NCBI RefSeq assembly: GCF_026017845.1
Contig: NZ_CP100416.1
Coordinates: forward strand, 7,187,749 to 7,251,748
Length of the DNA stretch: 64,000 nt
Origin: Amycolatopsis mediterranei
GTDB taxonomy: Bacteria > Actinomycetota > Actinomycetes > Mycobacteriales > Pseudonocardiaceae
Reading direction: 5' to 3'
Shown here: one piece after another, positions 8,092 to 17,164 of the stretch
Layout: every line of letters starts with the position of its first letter
Numbering within the stretch: position 1 is the first letter of the stretch
The notes under the pieces: generated by a model
The model's input: the letters and a program-made list of their open reading frames with translations, nothing else
Told to the model about the DNA's origin: nothing
The model's database searches: none
Made by a program: the position numbers and the translations under genes

Positions 8092-11000
8092 TCAGTCCGT
8101 TCCGGCGATGACCCGCGCCACGCTCGCCGGCCGCGACGCGGCGAAGTAGTGGCCGCCGTCGGGCAGCTCCACCACCCGCACGTCACCGGCCAGCCGGCTC
8201 CAGTCCCACGGATCACCCGGCAGGTCGTCCGGGACGTCGTCGGCCGCGAGCACCACGGTCACCGGCACGTCGAGCCGGTCGCCCGCGTCGAGGGCCTCCG
8301 CGAGGTACCCGCAGGCGGCCGCCACGTCGTGCCGGTACGCGTCCGCGAGGAGCCTCCGGTGCGCGTCGCCGACCTCGGCCAGCTCCGGCCGGCCGCTTTC
8401 GACCAGCGCGGTCACCACCGCCTCGTCCGGCAGGGCCGTCACCTCGGCGGCCTGGGCCCGGCGGGCGCCGCTGTCCCCGGGGAGCTGGGCGCCGAGGAGG
8501 ACCCGGCGCACGTCGTGACCGCGTGAACGCAGCAGCCGTGCGGTGGCCAGCGCGGCGGCCACGCCCGTCGAGTGCCCCCACAGCGTCAGCGGTCCCGCGT
8601 CGAGCGCGGCGAGCTCACCGGCGACCAGCTCGGCCAGCTCCGGCACCGAAACCGGGGCCTCGTTGCCGTCCCGGCCGGGCGGCTCCACGCCGTACACGGC
8701 CCAGCCTTCGGCGGCGAGCTCGCCGGCCAGCGGCACGTAGGTGACCGCATTGCCGCCCGCGTAAGGGAAACACACCAGAGTCCGGCGGCCCGGCGGAGTC
8801 AGCCGGTGCAGCACCGGGCGGGTCCCGGTCGCGCCGGTGCCGAGGACTCCGGCGAGGTCGGCGAGCACCGGGTGCGCGGTGACGTCGCCGAGCGAGACCG
8901 CCCGGTCGAGCTCGATCACCAGCTGCAGTGCCGAAAGCGACGAGCCACCGGAGGCGAAGAAGTCGTCGGTGCGCCCGACGCGGTCGGGGGCGACACCGAG
9001 CACGGTGGCCCACGCGGCGGCGAGCCGGCGCTCGGCGCCGGGGCGGGGCCGCTCGTCCTCCGTCATCGCCCGGTGCAGGCCACCGGTGATGCGCGCCAGC
9101 TCCTTGCGGTCCACCTTCCCGTTGCCGGTCAACGGAAGCACGTCGAGCCAGTACCAGTCCCGCGGCACCATGTAGTCGGGCAGCACGCGCGCCAGCGCCT
9201 CCACCAGCGGCCCCGGCGCCAGCGACGGCGCGGCCGAGTAGCAGGCCACCAGCCGGGCGGATTCGGCGGCCCCGGCCACGATCACCGTCGCCTCCCGCAC
9301 CCCCGGCAGGCGCAGCAGCCGGTCTTCGATCTCCCCGATCTCGACGCGGAACCCGCGGATCTTGACCTGGGTGTCCCGCCGCCCGGAGAACTCCAGCCGC
9401 CCGTCGGGCGTCCACCGGCCGAAGTCGCCGGAGCGGTAGAGCCGCTGCCCGGGGAAGAGCGGGCTCGCGGTGAAGGCCAGCGCGGTGCGGATCGGGTCGT
9501 TGACGTAGCCCCGGGCCAGGCAGCGGCCGGAGAACACGATCTCCCCGGTCGCGCCGAGCGGGACGGGCATCAGGTTGCCGTCGACGACGTGCACGCCGAC
9601 CCCTGCGATGGCGCGGCCCAGCGGCACGCGGGACCCGTCCTGGGCCCGGTCCAGCACCTCGTGGTTGGTGTCGTCGCAGGTTTCGGTGAGCCCGTAGGCG
9701 TTGACCAGCAGCACTTCCGGGAGCACGGCGAACCAGCGGCGGACGAGCGCGGCCTTGAGCGCCTCACCGGTCGCGGACACGCACCGCAGCGCGGGCAGGG
9801 CGCGCGGCCGGCGCTCGAGGTGGCCCAGCAGGACCTCCACATAGGACGGAACCAGCTGGGCGACCTCGACCCGGCTGCGGTCCAGCTCGGCCGCGAACTG
9901 CTCGACGTCGAGCAGCGCCTGCTGCGACACGATGACGACGGTGCCGCCGGTGATGAGCGGGGCGAGCAGCTGCCACAGGGAGATGTCGAAGCACTGCGGC
10001 GCGGTCTGCGCCACCACCGTGCCCGCCCGCACGCCCAGGTCGTCGATCTTGGCGAGCATGTGGTTGAGCATCCCTTCGTGCTCGCACATGACGCCCTTGG
10101 GCTCGCCGGTGGACCCGGAGGTGAAGTAGATGTACGCGAGCTGCCCGGCCACCACCGGCGTCCCGGGGACCTCCGACGGGTGGCCCCCGCGCAGGATCTC
10201 GTCCACGCCACGGGCGCGCAGCCCCGGCACGAGCCCGCCGAGCCGGTCGGTCACGGCCGCGCCGACTTCGTCGGTGAGGGCCCGCCCGCACGCCGACCGG
10301 GTGACCATGGCGGCGATCCGCTCGAGGGGGAAGTGCGGTTCGACCGGCAGGTAGCAGCCGCCGGCCTTGAGCACGCCCAGCACCGCCACCAGCCACGGGA
10401 TGGCGCGTTCGCTGACGACGGCGACGACGTCCTCCGCGGCGAGACCGTCGGCCAGCAGGGCGTGCGCGACCTGGTTGGCGCGCTCGTCGAGCTGGCGGTA
10501 GGTGAGCTGGTCGAGCCCGGCGACGACGGCGACGTCGTCGGGCCGCGCCGCCGCGGTGTCCGCGATGAGCTGGTGCACCCGGCGATCGGGGAGCTCGCGC
10601 GGCGCCCCGCTGAACGCGGTGAGCTGGTGCCGCAGCTCGGCGGCGCCGAGCAGGCACTGTCCGGCGTGTTCGGCGTCCGGGTCGGCCGCGGCCAGGCGCA
10701 GGGCGGTGCGGTGGTAGTCCGCGATCCGGGCGGCGTAGGCGTCGTCGACCCACTCCCGACGGCACCGCACGACGAGCGCGTCCCCGTCGAGTCCGATGTG
10801 GACAATCGCGTCCCCGCCGAGCTCCCCCTCCCCGACGACCGTGTCGCAGCGCGCCGCAACCGCCGGTGCGCCGGCGACGTGGGCGATCAGCTCGCGCCAG
10901 GTGCGGTGCCCGAGGTCGACCACCCGCGGCCGCCCGTCGTGGACGGCGGTCACCACCGGCTCGCCGGTCAGCGCGCCCAGGACCACCGCGTGCGCGGCGA

Positions 11001-11127
11001 ACAACACGGTGTCCGCGACGGCGGCCGGCAGCGGGAACCGGTGCTCGGCGAGCCCGGTCAGACCGGTCGCCCAGCGGGGAATGGCCGGCGACCCCTCGGT
11101 CACCCGGTGGTCGGACACGGCGGTCAT
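8092..11127 (-). CDS. NRPS terminal module: C-domain remnant, A, PCP, thioesterase
   Basis: The 1011-residue protein opens with about 170 residues matching only the C-terminal lobe of a condensation domain (LFAAHAVVLGALTGE and the usual C-A linker); no HHxxxDG lobe is present. An adenylation domain follows (FTSGSTGEPKG near 335, NAYGLTET, LTGNGKVDR), then a carrier (SGGSSLSALQ near 720) and a type I thioesterase (GHSTG, late His in DGGHYF). The pocket residues read DIWQSTADDK; the paired acids are unusual and might favour a cationic or guanidino side chain. The ATG overlaps the TGA of the upstream C-A-PCP gene. The thioesterase marks this as the chain-release module. Condensation must come from another protein or from the upstream C domain. 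Confidence 0.93.
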   Translation of the reverse strand: MTAVSDHRVTEGSPAIPRWATGLTGLAEHRFPLPAAVADTVLFAAHAVVLGALTGEPVVTAVHDGRPRVVDLGHRTWRELIAHVAGAPAVAARCDTVVGEGELGGDAIVHIGLDGDALVVRCRREWVDDAYAARIADYHRTALRLAAADPDAEHAGQCLLGAAELRHQLTAFSGAPRELPDRRVHQLIADTAAARPDDVAVVAGLDQLTYRQLDERANQVAHALLADGLAAEDVVAVVSERAIPWLVAVLGVLKAGGCYLPVEPHFPLERIAAMVTRSACGRALTDEVGAAVTDRLGGLVPGLRARGVDEILRGGHPSEVPGTPVVAGQLAYIYFTSGSTGEPKGVMCEHEGMLNHMLAKIDDLGVRAGTVVAQTAPQCFDISLWQLLAPLITGGTVVIVSQQALLDVEQFAAELDRSRVEVAQLVPSYVEVLLGHLERRPRALPALRCVSATGEALKAALVRRWFAVLPEVLLVNAYGLTETCDDTNHEVLDRAQDGSRVPLGRAIAGVGVHVVDGNLMPVPLGATGEIVFSGRCLARGYVNDPIRTALAFTASPLFPGQRLYRSGDFGRWTPDGRLEFSGRRDTQVKIRGFRVEIGEIEDRLLRLPGVREATVIVAGAAESARLVACYSAAPSLAPGPLVEALARVLPDYMVPRDWYWLDVLPLTGNGKVDRKELARITGGLHRAMTEDERPRPGAERRLAAAWATVLGVAPDRVGRTDDFFASGGSSLSALQLVIELDRAVSLGDVTAHPVLADLAGVLGTGATGTRPVLHRLTPPGRRTLVCFPYAGGNAVTYVPLAGELAAEGWAVYGVEPPGRDGNEAPVSVPELAELVAGELAALDAGPLTLWGHSTGVAAALATARLLRSRGHDVRRVLLGAQLPGDSGARRAQAAEVTALPDEAVVTALVESGRPELAEVGDAHRRLLADAYRHDVAAACGYLAEALDAGDRLDVPVTVVLAADDVPDDLPGDPWDWSRLAGDVRVVELPDGGHYFAASRPASVARVIAGTD

Positions 11128-14100
11128 CGGTGCCTCGCTTCCGACCCGAGGTGGTCGCCGACCTCGTCGGCCGACATGGCCCGGACCCGCAGCACGATCC
11201 CCGCCACCTTGTCGACGTCGACCCCGGCGGCGACCCCGCGCTCGCGCAGCAGCGTGGCGAACGCGGCCACCGTGGGCGTCTCGACGAAGAAGTGCAGCGG
11301 GAAGTCCATCCGGAAGACCTCGCGCACCTGCGACACGACCTGGGTGGCCAGCAGGGAGTGCCCGCCCAGCACGAAGAAGTCGTCGTGCACGCCGATGCCC
11401 TTCGCGTCGAGCACCTGCTCCCAGATGTGGCAGAGCACCTTCTGCAGCGACGTCTCCGGCGGCACGGACACCACGTCGGTGCGGCCGGGCTCGGGCAGCC
11501 GGCTCCGGTCGACCTTGCCGTTGGACAGCAGCGGCAGCTCGTCCAGGACGACGAACGCGGCCGGGATCATCGGCGCGGGCAGCCGGGTGGCCAGGTGCCG
11601 GCGCAGCGCGCCGGTGTCGGGCGGAGTGGCCCCCGCGCGTAACGTCAGGTAGCCGGCCAGCCGGGGCCCGGCCTCGTCGGTGAAGACCCGCACCGCGACG
11701 TGCTCGACGTCGGGGTGCGTGCGCAGCGCGCTTTCGACCTCTCCGGGCTCGACCCGGTAGCCGCGGATCTTGACCTGGCTGTCGAGCCGGCCGAGGAAGT
11801 CCAGCTCGCCGCCGGGGCGACGGCGGACCCGGTCGCCGGTGCGGTACAGCCGGTCGCCGGCCCGGAACGGGTGCGGCACCAGGGTTTCCGCGGTGTGCCC
11901 CGGCCGGTTCAGGTAGCCGCGCGTGAGCTGCACGCCGCCGAGGAACAGCTCCCCCGGGACGCCGGCCGGCGTCGGTTCGCCGCCGGTGTCGAGCACGTAC
12001 GCCTCGACACCGGCGAGCGGACGGCCGATCGGGACCGGCGTCGGCACCGGCCGGGTCACGGCCGCCGCGGTGGCGTCGAAGGAGACCTCGGTGGGGCCGT
12101 AGTAGTTGGTCAGCACCGCCCCGGGAGCCAGCTCCAGGAACCGCTCCGCGGCCGGCGCGGGCAGTTCCTCGCCGCCGCAGACGACGAACCGCAGCGACGC
12201 CGCGGACTCGGCGAACCGGGGCTCGGCCAGCGCGGTGACCAGCATCGACGGCACGAAGTCGCACGCGGTGACCCGGTGTTCGCGCAGCAGGGCGAGCAGG
12301 TGGCCGGCGTCGGTGTGCCTGCCGGGCTCGGCGAAGACGACCCGGCCGCCCGCGCACACCGGCACGAGCATCTCCCACAGCGACGGGTCGGAGCCGATCG
12401 GCGTCTTCTGCAGGACCACGTCGCCGGGGCCGAACCCGTGGCCGGTGACCATCTGCCCCATCCGGTTGGCCACGCCGTGGTGGGTCAGCAGCGTGCCCTT
12501 CGGCGTGCCGGTGGAGCCGGAGGTGTAGAGCAGGCAGGCGGCGTTCGCCGGGTCGACGGGCACGCCGGGCCGGGCCGCCCTCGCCCCGGCGGTCTCCGTG
12601 ACGAGCACGGTGGCGCGGCCGGTCACGGCGGGCGCGCCCGCGAGGGCGGGTGAAGTCACGACGACGGACGGGTCGGCGTCGCGGAGGATCAGGTCGAGCC
12701 GCTCGGCCGGCTGGTCGGGGTCGAGCGGCAGGTAGACCGCCCCCGACTTGAGCACCCCGAGCAAGGCCACCAGCAGGTCGGGACCGCGGTGCAGGTGGAC
12801 GCCGACGCGGTCCTCGCGGCGGACTCCCTGCCCGGCGAGGGTGGCGGCCAGCCGGTTCGCCCGGTCGTCCAGCTCCCGGTAGGTGAGCGGCCGGGCGCCG
12901 GCCACCGCGACGGCGTCGGGCGTGCGGTCGGCCTGGGCCTCCACCAGCGCGTGCATCGTCGTGGGCGCCACGGCGGGCACGGCCGCGCCGCTCGACTCCG
13001 TCAGCACCCGGTCCCGCTCGGCGGGCGGGAGAACGGGAATGGCGTCGACCGCGAGGCCGGCGTCCCCGGCGACCGCGGTGAGCACCGCCCGCAGCCCGGA
13101 CACCATCCGTTCGGCGGTGCCGGCGTCGAACAGATCGGTGGCGTAGACCAGCCAGCCGGCGTAGCCGCCGTCGCCGTCCGGGGCGAGCTCGAGGCTGACG
13201 TCGAGGTCGGTGCCCACCCGCGGGAGCTCCTCGTTCACCACCTCGAGACCGCTCAGCCGGGGCGCGCCCAGGGGGACGTTGCGCAGGGCGAACAACGCCC
13301 GGGGCAGGTCGGGCCGCCCACCCTGGCGGGTCACCCCGGCTTCGCGCACGACCTGCTCGAACGGCACGTCCTGGTGGGCGAAGGCGGCCAGGCAGGCCGT
13401 GCGGACCCGGGCCACCAGCTCGCCGAACGACCGGGCGCCGGCCAGGTCGACGCGGAGCACCAGGGTGTTGACGAAGAACCCGACGAGCCGTTCCAGCTCC
13501 GGGCGCGACCGCCCGGCCACCGGGGTGCCCACCACCAGGTCCGGCTGCCCGGACCAGCGGCGCAGCACCACGGTGAACGCGGCGAGCAGCCCCATGAACG
13601 GGGTGGCCTCCGCCGCGCGAGCGTGTACGTCCAGGGCGGCGGCCAGCTCGGGCTCGATCCGCACCGGGACCGAAGCGCCGCCGAAGGTGGGCCGGACCGG
13701 GCGGGGCCGGTCGCCGGCCAGCTCCAGCGGCGGGGCGCCGTCGAGTACCTGCCGCCAGAAGTCCAGGTCGCGGGCGACGGCGTCGGGCCGCCGGTCGCGC
13801 TGCCAGAGCGTGTAATCGCCGTACTGGACGGGCAATTCCGGTAACTCGGGCGGCCGGCCCGCCACGGCGGCGTCGTACAGTTCGGCGAGCTCCTCGACCA
13901 GCACGCCGAGCGACCAGCCGTCGATGACGGCGTGGTGCACGCACAGCGCGAGGACCCACTCGTCCGGCCGGTCGGTGACGCGCCACAGCCCCGCCCGCAG
14001 CAGCGGCGGCGTGGCCAGGTCGAACGGTTCCCCGGTCAGCCGCCGCACGTGGGCGTCGACCTCGGCGGCGGTGCCCGCGCCCTCGGCGAGCGGCACCGCC

Positions 14101-14474
14101 ACCTCGCCGGCCGCGCGCACGACCTGGCTCGGGACGTGCTCGGCGTCGACCTCGAACCCGGTGCGCAACGGCTCGTGCCGCGCCACCAGACCGGCCAGCG
14201 CCACCCGCAGTGCCGCCGGGTCGGGGGTCCCCCGCAGCCGCAGGCGGATCGGCAGCAGGTAGGTCACCGAATCCGGGTCGAGCTGGTGCAGGTAGTAGAG
14301 CCGCTCCTGGCCCGCGGAGCAGGGGAGCCGGTCGGTGCCGGGTGGCCGGCGGGGGATCTCCTCGGCCCGCGCCCGCTCGGCCTGCCGGGTGCCGAGCCGG
14401 CTCAGCAGCAGGGCCCGGCGTTCCTCGGACAGTTCGCTGACGGCCTGGTTCAGCCGGTCGGCGTCGTGGGTCAT
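11124..14474 (-). CDS. NRPS elongation module: C-A-PCP
   Basis: The 1116-residue protein contains a condensation domain (HHAVIDGWS near residue 200), an adenylation domain (LYTSGSTGTPKG, YYGPTEVS, LLSNGKVDR) and a carrier domain (LGGHSLLATQ) close to the C-terminus. The pocket residues read DPWDVGYFDK, which matches no code known to me; Pro at the second position and Phe-Asp at the end are atypical. The chosen ATG at 14474 follows GAGGGAG; an upstream alternative start would add 13 residues without a better ribosome site. It is the first gene of a two-gene minus-strand operon, coupled to the A-PCP-TE gene by an ATGA overlap. Confidence 0.93.
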   Translation of the reverse strand: MTHDADRLNQAVSELSEERRALLLSRLGTRQAERARAEEIPRRPPGTDRLPCSAGQERLYYLHQLDPDSVTYLLPIRLRLRGTPDPAALRVALAGLVARHEPLRTGFEVDAEHVPSQVVRAAGEVAVPLAEGAGTAAEVDAHVRRLTGEPFDLATPPLLRAGLWRVTDRPDEWVLALCVHHAVIDGWSLGVLVEELAELYDAAVAGRPPELPELPVQYGDYTLWQRDRRPDAVARDLDFWRQVLDGAPPLELAGDRPRPVRPTFGGASVPVRIEPELAAALDVHARAAEATPFMGLLAAFTVVLRRWSGQPDLVVGTPVAGRSRPELERLVGFFVNTLVLRVDLAGARSFGELVARVRTACLAAFAHQDVPFEQVVREAGVTRQGGRPDLPRALFALRNVPLGAPRLSGLEVVNEELPRVGTDLDVSLELAPDGDGGYAGWLVYATDLFDAGTAERMVSGLRAVLTAVAGDAGLAVDAIPVLPPAERDRVLTESSGAAVPAVAPTTMHALVEAQADRTPDAVAVAGARPLTYRELDDRANRLAATLAGQGVRREDRVGVHLHRGPDLLVALLGVLKSGAVYLPLDPDQPAERLDLILRDADPSVVVTSPALAGAPAVTGRATVLVTETAGARAARPGVPVDPANAACLLYTSGSTGTPKGTLLTHHGVANRMGQMVTGHGFGPGDVVLQKTPIGSDPSLWEMLVPVCAGGRVVFAEPGRHTDAGHLLALLREHRVTACDFVPSMLVTALAEPRFAESAASLRFVVCGGEELPAPAAERFLELAPGAVLTNYYGPTEVSFDATAAAVTRPVPTPVPIGRPLAGVEAYVLDTGGEPTPAGVPGELFLGGVQLTRGYLNRPGHTAETLVPHPFRAGDRLYRTGDRVRRRPGGELDFLGRLDSQVKIRGYRVEPGEVESALRTHPDVEHVAVRVFTDEAGPRLAGYLTLRAGATPPDTGALRRHLATRLPAPMIPAAFVVLDELPLLSNGKVDRSRLPEPGRTDVVSVPPETSLQKVLCHIWEQVLDAKGIGVHDDFFVLGGHSLLATQVVSQVREVFRMDFPLHFFVETPTVAAFATLLRERGVAAGVDVDKVAGIVLRVRAMSADEVGDHLGSEARHR

Positions 14475-14597
14475 CCCCGTGTCTCCCTCAGGCCGGCTCG
14501 TCGCACCGGTCACCCGGATCGCCCGGTGCGCCCCCGAGGCTTCCCGCCACCGGCGGCCGGGGAAAGTCGGGGATCCCTCCGGCGTCGCGTCCGCGCA

Positions 14598-14613
14598 TCA
14601 GGGAGTTCCCTGA
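14598..14613. promoter_or_regulatory. 16-bp palindrome in the divergent NRPS promoter region
   Basis: The 217-bp gap between the two divergent NRPS genes carries TCAGGGA-GT-TCCCTGA, a perfect 7-bp dyad with a 2-bp centre. The core GGGA-NN-TCCC resembles sites described for PAS-LuxR antibiotic regulators such as PimM. It is a candidate operator for the LuxR-type regulator encoded just downstream. Confidence 0.5.
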
Positions 14614-14691
14614 CTGGCAGCCACCCGGCGGTCCCGACACGCTCAGGGCGCGGGCGGCACCAACCCCGCGACGTCTGGAGGATCGGCGATC

Positions 14692-17019
14692 ATGCTCGAA
14701 GGAGTCAGCGTCGGTGGGCCGGCGGCCCGCACCCCACGGCCTTCGGAGGTGCTCGCCGCACTCGTGGCGGTCACCGCCCGGCGCGCGCACAGCGACACGG
14801 TCGCCGTGACCGGGGACGTCACCGCCGAGCTGGACCTGTCCGCCGACCCCACCTTCGCCGCGCTCAGCGCCGAGGTGTCCAAGCTGGTAGGGCCGGAGTA
14901 CACGGTGACCGTCGGCGACGTCCGGCTGAGCGTCACCGGGGACGCGGCCGAGGTCCACGGCGCCGAGCCGGCCCAGGTGGCCGGGCAGGTCGACCGGGCG
15001 CTCGCCGACGGAACCCGGGCCCCCTCGCCCCGCGTGTCGGAACTCGACCTCGCATCGGACGCCGACCGCGCCCTGGTCGCCACGTTCGAGGGCGGCACTG
15101 CGCCCGCTCCGGCACGGCTCGTGCACGACCTGGTCGACGAGCGCGCCCGGCTGGCCCCGGACGCCCCGGCACTCACCGCCGCGGGGAAAACGGTGCCCTA
15201 CCGGTGGCTTGCGGAGCACGCCGAAGCGCTGGCCGCCCGGCTGGTCCGCGCGGGCGTGCGCCCCGGCGAGGTGGTCGGCGTGCTCGGCGACCGGTCCGCC
15301 GGGCTGATCGCCGGGCTGCTGGCGGTGCTCAAGGCGGGCGGCGCCTACCTGGCCCTGCCCCCGGACTGGCCGGACGCCCGCCTCACCGGACTCCTCGACG
15401 ACGCGGGAGTCCGGATCGTCCTCGCCGACGCGCAGGTCGCCGGCCGGGTCCGGGGCGACCGGACCGCGGTCCCGTTCGACGCGACACCAACGGCCGCCAC
15501 CGAGCCACGCTCCGGGGAGCGCACCACAGGTCCCCTCGACGCGGCAGCACCGGAGGCCGCCGAGCCGCAGCCCGGCCCCGTGCTCGGCGACCACGCCTTG
15601 CCTCCGCTCGACGCAAACCGGCGGGCCGCCACCGAACCGTTGCCCGGCGACCTGTCCCCGGGCACCCTCGCCTACGTCAGCTACACCTCCGGTTCCACCG
15701 GCACCCCCAAGGGCGTCTGCGTACCGCACCGAGCGGTGTCGCGGCTCGTGCACGAACCGGACTGGCTGGACGCCGGCCCGGACGATGTGTTCCTGCAGGC
15801 CGCCCCGATCGCCTTCGATGCCTCCACCCTCGAAATCTGGGCGTCGCTCTCCGCCGGGGCCCGGCTCGTGCTGCTGCCGCCGGGCCGGGTCGATCCCGCC
15901 GAGCTGGGTGCGGTGGTCGCGGCCGAGGGGGTCACCGTGCTCTGGCTGACCGCAGGGCTCTTCCACCAGCTGGTCGACCACCACCTCGACCGCCTCGCCG
16001 GGGTGCGCCACCTGATCGCGGGCGGCGACGTCATCTCCCCCGACGCCGTGCGGCGGCTGCTGGCCGCGCACCCGGACCTGGTCTTCACCAACGGCTACGG
16101 CCCGACCGAGAACACGACCTTCACCACCTGCGCCACGTTCGGTGGCCCGGCAGCCCGCCCCGGCGAGGCCGGCCCGCTGCCGATCGGCCGGCCGATCCGG
16201 GGCACCCGGGTCCGGGTGCTCGACCGGCTCGGCAGACCGGTGCCACCGGGGGTGGTGGGCGACCTGTACGCCCTCGGCGAGGGCCTGGCCCTCGGCTACC
16301 TCGGCCGGCCCGCGGTCACCGCGGCCGTGTTCACGCCGGCCGGCGGCGGCGAACGCCAGTACCGCACCGGCGACCTGGCCCGCTGGCGCACGGACGGCTC
16401 GCTGGACTTCCTCGGCCGGGCCGATGACCAGGTCAAGATCAAGGGGTACCGGGTCGAGCCGGCCGAGGTCGCCGCCGCGCTCGGCGCGCACCCCGCCGTC
16501 ACCGCCGCGGTGGCGCTGCCGGAACCCGGTGCCGGCGGGAGCACCCGGCTCGCCGCCTACGTCGTGTTCGCCGACGGCGACCGGCCCGGTGTGCCCGCGC
16601 CGGCGCTGCGCGACTGGCTGCGCGAACGGCTGCCGGAGTTCCTGGTCCCGGCCAGGATCGTCGCCCTCGACGCCTTCCCGTTGACCCCCAACGGGAAGCT
16701 CGACCGGGAAGCGCTGCCCGGCTCGGCCGCCGAGGAGGGTGCGCTCGACGAGAACGGCGCCCCGGAGGATGCGCTCGAGCGGTTCCTCTGTGAACTGTGG
16801 GCGAAGGTCTTGATGGTGGACAGCGTCGGCGTCGACGACGACTTCTTCGAGCTGGGCGGCCACTCGCTGGTCGCGGCCGACCTGCTCGGACAGTTGCAGC
16901 AGGACTTCGGCGTGGAGCTGCCCGCCCGCACGTTCTACCTCAGCCCGACGATCGCCGAGCTGGCGGAGCTGAAGGAGCTGCGCCCGCTGCGTGAGCGCTT
17001 CGAAGCTCCCCTGCCGTGA
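14692..17019 (+). CDS. NRPS A-PCP protein with C-domain linker remnant
   Basis: The 775-residue protein has about 120 N-terminal residues ending in a C-A linker-like stretch (VSELDLASDADRALV) but no condensation motifs. An adenylation domain (SYTSGSTGTPKG, GYGPTENTTF, LTPNGKLDR) and a carrier (LGGHSLVAADL near 725) follow. The pocket reads DALWIGGTFK, one residue from the well-known valine code DAFWIGGTFK, so Val or a similar branched residue is likely. Residues 255-320, between core motifs A2 and A3, hold three degenerate copies of a roughly 21-residue unit. The ATG follows GGAGG with a 10-nt spacer. It may be an initiation or in-trans loading module, and the LAL regulator follows on the same strand. 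Confidence 0.92.
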   Translation: MLEGVSVGGPAARTPRPSEVLAALVAVTARRAHSDTVAVTGDVTAELDLSADPTFAALSAEVSKLVGPEYTVTVGDVRLSVTGDAAEVHGAEPAQVAGQVDRALADGTRAPSPRVSELDLASDADRALVATFEGGTAPAPARLVHDLVDERARLAPDAPALTAAGKTVPYRWLAEHAEALAARLVRAGVRPGEVVGVLGDRSAGLIAGLLAVLKAGGAYLALPPDWPDARLTGLLDDAGVRIVLADAQVAGRVRGDRTAVPFDATPTAATEPRSGERTTGPLDAAAPEAAEPQPGPVLGDHALPPLDANRRAATEPLPGDLSPGTLAYVSYTSGSTGTPKGVCVPHRAVSRLVHEPDWLDAGPDDVFLQAAPIAFDASTLEIWASLSAGARLVLLPPGRVDPAELGAVVAAEGVTVLWLTAGLFHQLVDHHLDRLAGVRHLIAGGDVISPDAVRRLLAAHPDLVFTNGYGPTENTTFTTCATFGGPAARPGEAGPLPIGRPIRGTRVRVLDRLGRPVPPGVVGDLYALGEGLALGYLGRPAVTAAVFTPAGGGERQYRTGDLARWRTDGSLDFLGRADDQVKIKGYRVEPAEVAAALGAHPAVTAAVALPEPGAGGSTRLAAYVVFADGDRPGVPAPALRDWLRERLPEFLVPARIVALDAFPLTPNGKLDREALPGSAAEEGALDENGAPEDALERFLCELWAKVLMVDSVGVDDDFFELGGHSLVAADLLGQLQQDFGVELPARTFYLSPTIAELAELKELRPLRERFEAPLP
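15454..15651 (+). repeat. Three degenerate ~63-bp repeats inside the A domain
   Basis: Three in-frame units encode segments beginning GDRTAVPFDATPTAATEP, ERTTGPLDAAAPEAAEP and GDHALPPLDANRRAATEP. They sit in the loop between adenylation motifs A2 and A3, where other NRPS proteins usually have a short linker. Confidence 0.7.
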
Positions 17020-17022
17020 GGC

Positions 17023-17040
17023 ACTACCAACTTTGGTAGT
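17023..17040. promoter_or_regulatory. 18-bp palindrome upstream of the LAL regulator
   Basis: ACTACCAA-CT-TTGGTAGT is a perfect 8-bp dyad starting 4 bp after the A-PCP stop codon and about 125 bp before the regulator start. A second short dyad, TCCAC-A-GTGGA, follows immediately. It may be an operator for the regulator gene or a weak terminator. Confidence 0.45.
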
Positions 17041-17164
17041 CCACAGTGGACAAATCGAGGCATTTCACGACAACCGGATGTCACGTGTGGTACAAGTGGA
17101 TGGCGGTCGCAGACCATCGAGTCGCATCGATCGGGAGGACACCGACATCCTGGGGGATCAAGGT

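Noticed and set aside
8092..13986. A 1964-codon minus-strand frame read as one giant protein
   Set aside because: Only the part from 11127 downward is a real NRPS; the rest is an out-of-frame reading of the C-A-PCP gene, which has correct motifs in its own frame.
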